5,426 nucleotides of DNA from Bacteroidota bacterium. GTDB lineage: Bacteria; Bacteroidota; Bacteroidia; Bacteroidales; UBA932. Position 1 is the first letter of the stretch; every line of letters starts with the position of its first letter. The position numbers were made by a program, and so were the translations under genes. Location of the stretch: positions 1 to 5,426 of the forward strand of contig JAGDMC010000115.1 in NCBI GenBank assembly GCA_017860395.1, read 5' to 3'. Below the pieces are notes generated by a model that did not search any database, was not told the origin of the DNA, and was given only the letters and a program-made list of their open reading frames with translations. Below, one piece after another: positions 1 through 5,426 of the stretch.

Positions 1-1
1 T

Positions 2-40
2 GTCGATTACGAAGAGAGCAAAGAGAGTAAAGAAAATTAA
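2..40 (+). CDS. Possible C-terminal tail of an unidentified upstream protein (partial)
   Basis: From the left edge, one frame reads VDYEESKESKEN and then stops with TAA at 38-40, three bases before the next gene's ATG. A short, charged, acidic-and-lysine tail like this is common at protein C-termini, and the 3-base gap matches the tight packing further along the window. A second frame (stop TGA at 45-47, overlapping the next start as ATGA) reads a very basic SITKRAKRVKKIKR and cannot be excluded. Nothing here identifies a family, and the gene body lies outside the window. Confidence 0.35.
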   Translation, partial: VDYEESKESKEN

Positions 41-43
41 AAG

Positions 44-1870
44 ATGAAGACATTTTTAAGACTACTGGCTTATGCTAAGCCATACAGACACTACTGGCCG
101 GCCTATATGATATTGAGCATAATGTCACTGGTTTTTGGAATTGTTAATTTTGCTCTGTTCAAACCACTTCTTACAGTACTGTTTCAGCCGGAAACTGTAA
201 ATTCAATTGCGAGTTTACCGCCGTTTTCTCTTTCGTTTGACTACTTTAATACTGTTTTTCAGTATTATCTGGGGAAGATAATGTTCACAAACGGAATTTT
301 GCAGGGCCTTGCATTTATATGCACTTTCCTTGTATTGTTTACATTTCTTACAGACTTCATAAAGTATCTTTCTCAAAAGATTCTTGTAAGAATGAGGGTT
401 ACCATAATGCAAAGAATAAGGGAAGCTCTTTTTGTAAAAATATCGGCTCTCCATGTGGGATACTTTAACAATAAAAGAAAAGGGGATATTCTTTCAAGCA
501 TTTCAAACGATGTAACGGAGGTTCAGAATAGTGTTGCAAACAGCTTTCATGTGATATTCAGGGATCCGCTTCAGGTTCTGGGTTTCCTTGGCGCACTTTT
601 TTATATGTCGCCCAAGCTCACACTTGTAACCATTATCACTTTGCCAATATCTGCTTTTATTATAACAAGAATCACAAGGACACTCCGCAGAGGTGCAACT
701 GATACACAAATGCTCATCGGAAGGATACTAAGCCAGTTTGAGGAGGCTATTTCCGGGGCAAGAATTATCAAGGCATTTAATGCACAGGGGTATGTGAGGA
801 AAGCTTTTTCAAAGACAAATGACGCCCACAAGATGTCAAGCAAGAAGATGTTTTACAGGCAGGAGATGGCAAGTCCATTCTCAGAGTTTTTCGGAATCTC
901 AATTGCCGTAGGTATTCTCTTTTTTGCAGGCTATCTTCAGATAAAAGGGAAACTTGGAATGGATATGCCAAGTCTCATGGTTTACATCGCTTTTTACTGG
1001 AAAGTGCTGGAACCTGCAAAATCGATATCAAATACATATGCACTAATACAAAGAGGGCTTGTTTCCGGAGAGAGGATATTTGCCATCCTTGATGAAAAAA
1101 TTGCAATTACGAAAGCAGATAATCCGGTTCCGATAAAGGAATTTAAAGATTGCATTGAATTCAGAGATGTTAATTTCAAATACGGAAACGAACCTGTATT
1201 GAGAGATATTAACATGAAGATTGGCAAAGGGAAAATGATTGCCCTGGTTGGGCCGTCCGGTGCAGGAAAATCAACACTGGCAGATCTTCTCCCAAGATAT
1301 TACGATGTGACTTCAGGTTCTATTTCCATAGATGGAATAGATATTCGTCAGTATTCTCCAAAAGACTTAATCGGGCTAATGGGTATCGTTACTCAGGAGG
1401 CCATTCTCTTCAATGATACTGTTTTTAATAACATAACATTTGGTTTGGAAAATGTAAAGGAAGAAGACGTTATTAAAGCAGCTCAGATTGCAAATGCCCA
1501 TGAGTTTGTCTCACAGATGGAACATGGATATCAGACAAATATAGGAGACAGGGGAGGTAAGCTGTCCGGCGGACAGCGCCAGCGCCTTGCAATCGCCCGG
1601 GCTGTACTTAAAAATCCTCCGATCCTCATTCTTGATGAGGCCACTTCTGCTTTGGATACAGAAAGCGAAAGGCTTGTTCAGGAGGCTCTTACAAACCTCA
1701 TGAAAAACAGAACCTCAATAGTAATTGCCCACCGTCTGTCTACTATTCAGCACGCCGACGAAATTGTTGTGCTTAAGGAGGGGCGGATTGTCGAAGCAGG
1801 TAATCATGCGGAATTAATCCAGCAAAAAGGATTGTATTCACATCTTTGCAAACTTCAAACGTTTGAATAA
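44..1870 (+). CDS. MsbA-type ABC exporter, fused transmembrane and ATPase domains
   Basis: This is a half-transporter expected to act as a homodimer in the inner membrane, using ATP hydrolysis to export or flip a hydrophobic substrate, possibly lipid A or another lipid. Residues 1 to about 340 form the six-helix exporter domain. Hydrophobic stretches lie near 18-46, 85-105, 169-207 (a helix pair), 279-298 and 306-329. The ATPase domain follows: A-loop Tyr380, Walker A GPSGAGKST (403-411), Q-loop Gln451, signature LSGGQ (507-511), Walker B ILILDE (527-532) with catalytic Glu532, D-loop SALD (535-538) and switch His563. No key residue is missing. At 608 residues it is slightly longer than E. 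coli MsbA (582), largely because of a longer segment between the first two helices (about 48-84). The ATG at 44 follows an A-rich stretch without a clear Shine-Dalgarno sequence. An acyl-CoA ligase follows 16 bases downstream, which weakly suggests a lipid role. The substrate cannot be read from sequence; multidrug or other lipid export remains possible. Confidence 0.93.
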   Translation: MKTFLRLLAYAKPYRHYWPAYMILSIMSLVFGIVNFALFKPLLTVLFQPETVNSIASLPPFSLSFDYFNTVFQYYLGKIMFTNGILQGLAFICTFLVLFTFLTDFIKYLSQKILVRMRVTIMQRIREALFVKISALHVGYFNNKRKGDILSSISNDVTEVQNSVANSFHVIFRDPLQVLGFLGALFYMSPKLTLVTIITLPISAFIITRITRTLRRGATDTQMLIGRILSQFEEAISGARIIKAFNAQGYVRKAFSKTNDAHKMSSKKMFYRQEMASPFSEFFGISIAVGILFFAGYLQIKGKLGMDMPSLMVYIAFYWKVLEPAKSISNTYALIQRGLVSGERIFAILDEKIAITKADNPVPIKEFKDCIEFRDVNFKYGNEPVLRDINMKIGKGKMIALVGPSGAGKSTLADLLPRYYDVTSGSISIDGIDIRQYSPKDLIGLMGIVTQEAILFNDTVFNNITFGLENVKEEDVIKAAQIANAHEFVSQMEHGYQTNIGDRGGKLSGGQRQRLAIARAVLKNPPILILDEATSALDTESERLVQEALTNLMKNRTSIVIAHRLSTIQHADEIVVLKEGRIVEAGNHAELIQQKGLYSHLCKLQTFE

Positions 1871-1886
1871 TACTTTCAGCCAAAAA

Positions 1887-3548
1887 ATGGAAAATTCAGT
1901 AAACCAGATTCTTGAAAAAAGTTTTAAGGAAAATTGGGATTATCCTGCACTTTCTGATTATAAAGGGATTACTCTTCATTACAGAGACGTTGCCCGCAGG
2001 ATTGAGAAACTTCACATAGTCTTTGAACTTTGCGGGGTAAAAAAAGGAGACAAAGTATCAATCTGTTCTAAAAATCAGGCGAACTGGGGAGTCGTATTTC
2101 TTGCTACAATTACTTATGGAGCTGTAGCCGTACCAATACTTCACGAATTTAAACCCGGCAATATTCATCATATTGTAACGCATTCCGATTCAAGAATTAT
2201 GTTTGTGGGAGATGTGATATGGGAACAGCTACTGGAGTCGGAGATGCTTTCACTTGAAGCTGTTATACAAATATCCGATTTTTCGATTCTTTTTGCCAGA
2301 GACGAGAAGGTAATAGAGATTAGAGAGCACCTGAATGAATTGTTCGGAAAAAAATATCCTAAGAACTTTAGGCCGGAACATATTCATTATCATGTTGATT
2401 CTCCTGAAGAGCTATCTATGATTAACTATACATCTGGAACTACCGGTTTTTCAAAGGGAGTCATGATACCATACAGAGCTCTGCGGTCTAATATCGACTT
2501 TGCCAGGAAGGTTCACCCTCAGCTTAACAATACCTCTAATGTGGTATCAATGTTGCCAACGGCACACATGTACGGTATGATGTTTGAGTTTTTGTTCGAA
2601 ATGTGTGTAGGTGCGCATGTGCATTTTCTGACAAGAGTTCCGAGTCCGAAAATAATAATGGAGGCATTTGCGGAGATTAAACCGGATATAATTATTGCAG
2701 TTCCCCTTATTATTGAGAAGATTTATAAAAAGAAACTGCAGCCGATTATTAATAAAACTGCGATAAGAGTATTGCTCAGGCTGCCGGTTGTTGATCAGAA
2801 AATCCAGAAGAAAATTCTGGCAGAGCTTGTCAATACATTTGGCGGTAAATTTAAAGAGGTTATTGTAGGCGGGGCAGCATTCAATAAAGATGCGGAAGCC
2901 TTCTTCCGGAAAATAGGTTTCCCTTTTACAGTGGGATACGGAATGACAGAATGTGCTCCCATAATCGCATATGCTCCGTGGGACGAAACAAGGCTTTATT
3001 CCTGCGGAAAGGCAACACCCGGGATGCAGATCAAAATTGATTCCCAGGACCCGGTTAATATCCCCGGTGAGATATTATGCAAGGGGAAGAATGTAATGCT
3101 CGGATATTACAAAAATCAGGAGGCGACAAATTCCTCGTTTACAAGTGATGGATGGATGAGAACGGGAGATATCGGTGTTATTGACAAAGACGGATTCCTG
3201 TATATCCGTGGGAGATCAAAAAGTATGATTCTTGGCCCTTCCGGACAGAACATTTATCCCGAGGAGATAGAGAGCTCAATAAATAACATGCCATATGTAA
3301 TAGAATCACTGGTTGTTGAAGATTATGGCATACTGCAGGCTCTTGTTTATCCCGATTTTGAGCAGGCAGAGAATGATGGCTTGTCTCAAACCGATCTTGA
3401 GAGAAAAATGGAAGAAAACATTGCATCCGTTAACGAAGAACTACCGAATTACTGCAAAATAGCAAGTACAAAAATTTTCCCTGAAGAGTTTGAAAAAACT
3501 CCGAAAAAAAGTATAAAGAGATTCCTTTATCAAAGAACACAAGACTAA
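1887..3548 (+). CDS. Long-chain fatty acid--CoA ligase (AMP-forming acyl-CoA synthetase)
   Basis: This 553-residue enzyme belongs to the adenylate-forming (AMP-binding) superfamily. It would activate a fatty acid with ATP to an acyl-adenylate and transfer the acyl group to CoA, probably at the cytoplasmic face of the membrane. Visible motifs, numbered from the ATG at 1887, are the phosphate-binding loop YTSGTTGFSKG (181-191), the adenine-site YGMTE (351-355), the ribose-binding TGD with Asp428, the hinge RGRSK (441-445) and YPEE (457-460). The C-terminal end reads TPKKSIKR in place of a standard catalytic-lysine motif. The frame is open back to TTG at 1863, overlapping the transporter gene by 8 bases. 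I prefer the ATG at 1887 because the N-terminus MENSVNQILEKSFKENW then matches the length of Bacteroidota homologues as I remember them. The chain-length preference is inferred from family resemblance only. It could instead feed another acyl acceptor. The deaminase gene starts 3 bases after the stop. Confidence 0.9.
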   Translation: MENSVNQILEKSFKENWDYPALSDYKGITLHYRDVARRIEKLHIVFELCGVKKGDKVSICSKNQANWGVVFLATITYGAVAVPILHEFKPGNIHHIVTHSDSRIMFVGDVIWEQLLESEMLSLEAVIQISDFSILFARDEKVIEIREHLNELFGKKYPKNFRPEHIHYHVDSPEELSMINYTSGTTGFSKGVMIPYRALRSNIDFARKVHPQLNNTSNVVSMLPTAHMYGMMFEFLFEMCVGAHVHFLTRVPSPKIIMEAFAEIKPDIIIAVPLIIEKIYKKKLQPIINKTAIRVLLRLPVVDQKIQKKILAELVNTFGGKFKEVIVGGAAFNKDAEAFFRKIGFPFTVGYGMTECAPIIAYAPWDETRLYSCGKATPGMQIKIDSQDPVNIPGEILCKGKNVMLGYYKNQEATNSSFTSDGWMRTGDIGVIDKDGFLYIRGRSKSMILGPSGQNIYPEEIESSINNMPYVIESLVVEDYGILQALVYPDFEQAENDGLSQTDLERKMEENIASVNEELPNYCKIASTKIFPEEFEKTPKKSIKRFLYQRTQD

Positions 3549-3551
3549 TAT

Positions 3552-3971
3552 ATGACTGACAAACAGATTCAATTTGACAAAAGTTACCTTGACATGGCTG
3601 AGGTGTGGTCAAAAAATTCTTATTGCAAAAGAAGACAGGTAGGAGCACTGCTTGTTAAGAATAAAATGATAATTTCTGACGGATACAACGGGACTCCATC
3701 GGGTTTTGAAAATATCTGCGAAGATGAGACCGGTCATACGAAACCTTATGTATTGCACGCAGAAGCGAATGCAATTACAAAGGTGGCAAAATCGGGAAAC
3801 AGCAGCGAAGATGCAACAATGTATGTGACAACTGCACCTTGTCTGGAGTGTTCTAAACTTATTATCCAGGCCGGAATAAAGAGACTTGTATATAGAGACA
3901 GCTACAGGATTACCGATGGAATTGACCTGCTGAGAAAGGTTGGAATAGAGGTTGTAAATTTATCTGAATAA
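3552..3971 (+). CDS. dCMP deaminase (zinc-dependent deoxycytidylate deaminase)
   Basis: The 139-residue product belongs to the cytidine/deoxycytidylate deaminase superfamily and is expected to convert dCMP to dUMP in the cytoplasm, supplying thymidylate synthase. The catalytic zinc site is complete: HAE (His69, proton-shuttling Glu71) and PCLEC (Cys97, Cys100). The segment GYNGTPSGF (44-52) is characteristic of dCMP deaminases rather than free cytidine deaminases or tRNA adenosine deaminases, and CKRRQVGA (25-32) is also typical of this branch. Cys25 and Cys56 are candidates for a second, structural zinc, as in some phage and eukaryotic relatives; that is inference. The length is normal for a compact bacterial member. 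The ATG lies 3 bases after the ligase stop and the peptidase gene starts 6 bases after this stop, so co-transcription is likely. Allosteric control by dCTP and dTTP is known for many family members but cannot be judged here. A ComEB-type label would be an alternative name for the same family. Confidence 0.92.
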   Translation: MTDKQIQFDKSYLDMAEVWSKNSYCKRRQVGALLVKNKMIISDGYNGTPSGFENICEDETGHTKPYVLHAEANAITKVAKSGNSSEDATMYVTTAPCLECSKLIIQAGIKRLVYRDSYRITDGIDLLRKVGIEVVNLSE

Positions 3972-3977
3972 TTACAG

Positions 3978-5426
3978 ATGAGAGAATTTAAAGAGAAGTT
4001 GAGGAATAATCGCTGGCCGCTGTTTTTTGCCATATTAATCATTTCTGTTCTTGCAATAAGATATTATAGCAATATACGGGAGAGAAACGAACTGGCTGTA
4101 AAAGCGGGAAACTGGGACAAGCTTATGCTCGTTATGAAGCAGATTGATGAAAATTATGTTGACTCAATTAAATATGATGAGATAACGGAAACAGCAATTC
4201 CGCTTATTCTTGAGAGCCTTGATCCTCACTCTGTCTATCTTCCTCCAAAAGAGCTTATGTCTGCAGAAGAGGAGCTTGAAGGAAATTTTGACGGCATTGG
4301 GGTTCAGTTTAATGTTCCTAATGATACTGCAATTATTATTCAGGTTATTGCCGGCGGGCCATCCGAAAGAGCAGGGGTTTTATCCGGGGACAGAATAGTT
4401 AAAGTGGGAGAGAAGGTTGTTGCAGGGGTTAAACTTGACCAGGACACACTAGTGGGAATGCTCAAAGGGAAATCCGGTTCAATGGTCAGGCTTGGTTTAA
4501 AAAGGGGCAGTTCTAAGAAACTTCTGTATCTGGATATAAAAAGAGACAGAATACCGGTTAAAAGTATAGATGTAAGTTATATGGCCAACGATACACTTGG
4601 ATATATCAAATTGTCCAAGTTCTCTCGCACAAGTCATAAAGAGTTTCTTGATGCGATAAAAGAACTTAAGAAAAAAGGCATGAAGAGTCTCATCTTTGAC
4701 CTTAGGGGCAACACAGGAGGATATCTGGATCAGGCACTTTTATTGTCAAATGAATTTCTTTTAAAGGATAATCTGATTGTTTACATGCAGGGACAGCATC
4801 GTAAAAGAGAAGATTTTCATGCTGATGGAAGGGGAACCTGCAGAAATATAGGTCTCAAGGTTCTTATCGACGAAGGATCTGCATCTTCCAGTGAGATTTT
4901 TGCCGGTGCAATTCAGGATAATGACAGAGGTGTTATAATTGGCAGAAGGTCATTCGGGAAAGGTCTGGTTCAGGAACCAATATACTTTACAGACAAATCA
5001 GGAATAAGACTAACAGTTGCAAGATTTTATACACCTACCGGAAGGTCGATACAGAAACCATACTCGAAAGATTACAGGAACGACATTATTGAAAGGTTCA
5101 GACATGGAGAAATGTCTGTTGCAGACAGTATTAAGAAAGATAAATCGCTAATGTTCAAAACGCCTAAGGGTAAAATAGTATATGGCGGCGGCGGAATAAC
5201 TCCAGATATCTTTGTAGGCATTGACACCTCCGGAGTTAACGATTTTCTGATAAAATCAAATGAACAGGGCGTTGTTTTTCGTTTTAGTTCTCAAATGGCA
5301 GATATATATCGCGAGCGTTTAAGGAAAATCCAAAACCTTGAAAGCCTTAATCTGTTCTTTGAATCTATAGGATACGAAAAAATGTTTCTGAATTTTGCAT
5401 CTGCTGCCAAACTTGTTCCAACCAGC
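3978..5426 (+). CDS. S41 family C-terminal processing peptidase with PDZ domain, partial at right edge
   Basis: The ATG at 3978 opens a frame that stays open for 483 codons to the window edge, so the C-terminus is missing. The protein is a tail-specific serine protease of the Prc/CtpA type, expected to cleave or trim proteins in the periplasm. The N-terminus is basic, followed by one hydrophobic helix (about 13-30) without an obvious cleavage site, suggesting an inner-membrane anchor. SLDPHSVYL (80-88) is typical of the family. A PDZ domain spans roughly 100-190, starting at EGNFDGIGV (101-109). The protease core contains FDLRGNTGG (240-248), GSASSSE with the predicted nucleophile Ser303, and FGKGLVQ with the general base Lys328 and Gln332. 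The Ser-to-Lys spacing of 25 matches E. coli Prc. Further landmarks are TPTGRSIQ (352-359) and YGGGGITPD (402-410). The region after about residue 415 is helical and charged and of unknown role. The gene follows the deaminase stop by 6 bases, probably in one transcript. Its substrate is unknown. Confidence 0.93.
   Translation, partial: MREFKEKLRNNRWPLFFAILIISVLAIRYYSNIRERNELAVKAGNWDKLMLVMKQIDENYVDSIKYDEITETAIPLILESLDPHSVYLPPKELMSAEEELEGNFDGIGVQFNVPNDTAIIIQVIAGGPSERAGVLSGDRIVKVGEKVVAGVKLDQDTLVGMLKGKSGSMVRLGLKRGSSKKLLYLDIKRDRIPVKSIDVSYMANDTLGYIKLSKFSRTSHKEFLDAIKELKKKGMKSLIFDLRGNTGGYLDQALLLSNEFLLKDNLIVYMQGQHRKREDFHADGRGTCRNIGLKVLIDEGSASSSEIFAGAIQDNDRGVIIGRRSFGKGLVQEPIYFTDKSGIRLTVARFYTPTGRSIQKPYSKDYRNDIIERFRHGEMSVADSIKKDKSLMFKTPKGKIVYGGGGITPDIFVGIDTSGVNDFLIKSNEQGVVFRFSSQMADIYRERLRKIQNLESLNLFFESIGYEKMFLNFASAAKLVPTS

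Noticed and set aside
215..1227. Several minus-strand ORFs of 64-80 codons (215-454, 503-709, 601-843, 777-971, 994-1227)
   Set aside because: All lie inside the transporter gene, which has full motif support. Their translations show no recognisable domain and some overlap each other, so they are antisense shadows.
1561..1577. Perfect 7-base inverted repeat GCTGTCC/GGACAGC with a 3-base loop
   Set aside because: It falls on the codons for the LSGGQ signature, is mid-gene and has no T-tract. It is explained by the conserved protein motif and is not a terminator or operator.
1624..1640. Inverted repeat CCTCAT/ATGAGG with a 5-base loop
   Set aside because: It lies across the Walker B codons in the middle of the gene. 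A chance 6-base stem is expected, and no regulatory context surrounds it.
3546..3554. Possible regulatory site or promoter between ligase and deaminase genes
   Set aside because: Only three bases separate stop and start, and no separate promoter elements stand out in the coding sequence just upstream.
3178..3648. Minus-strand ORFs at 3178-3426 and 3430-3648
   Set aside because: They lie opposite the end of the ligase and the start of the deaminase, show no motifs, and have no intergenic space for their own signals.
4210..4398. Plus-strand 62-codon ORF
   Set aside because: It is out of frame within the S41 peptidase coding region, whose PDZ domain and family motifs cover the same bases. It is a shadow.
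1..5426. tRNA or rRNA genes, CRISPR arrays, insertion sequences, riboswitches or integrated elements
   Set aside because: Essentially every base is accounted for by intact coding sequence in one direction. I saw no repeat arrays, transposase motifs, clover-leaf sequences or broken genes.

Overview
The window is densely coding, all on the + strand. It holds a possible 12-codon stub of an upstream gene, three complete protein genes, and a fourth gene that runs off the right edge. The organism looks like a member of the Bacteroidota, most likely Bacteroidales. The ligase and deaminase resemble the proteins I know from that group, for example the ligase N-terminus with its S-F-x-E-N-W motif. Base composition is moderate to low in GC (roughly 40% by eye), arginine is written mostly as AGA/AGG, and the starts lack strong Shine-Dalgarno sequences and are instead preceded by A/T-rich stretches. 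This placement is inference from the sequence alone.

Layout: (1) positions 2-40, a possible C-terminal tail of an unknown upstream protein; (2) 44-1870, a 608-residue MsbA-type ABC exporter half-transporter with membrane and ATPase domains fused and every nucleotide-binding motif intact; (3) 1887-3548, an AMP-forming long-chain acyl-CoA synthetase; the frame is open back to a TTG at 1863, but the ATG at 1887 is the better start; (4) 3552-3971, a zinc-dependent dCMP deaminase; (5) 3978-5426, a membrane-anchored S41 (C-terminal processing) peptidase with a PDZ domain and a Ser-Lys dyad, 483 residues visible and no stop codon inside the window.

The gaps between genes are 3, 16, 3 and 6 bases, so transcription as one polycistronic unit is likely. 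No promoter, terminator, RNA gene, mobile element, CRISPR array or intergenic stretch of any size is visible. The first two genes could share a membrane-lipid role: the exporter would flip a lipid or lipid-linked substrate, and the ligase would activate fatty acids. The deaminase supplies dUMP for thymidylate synthesis, and the S41 peptidase acts on the outer face of the inner membrane. The last two have no obvious pathway link to the first two, so this looks like a housekeeping operon of mixed function. I found no convincing evidence of a previously undescribed system. The findings are modest points about start sites, active-site variation and gene context.
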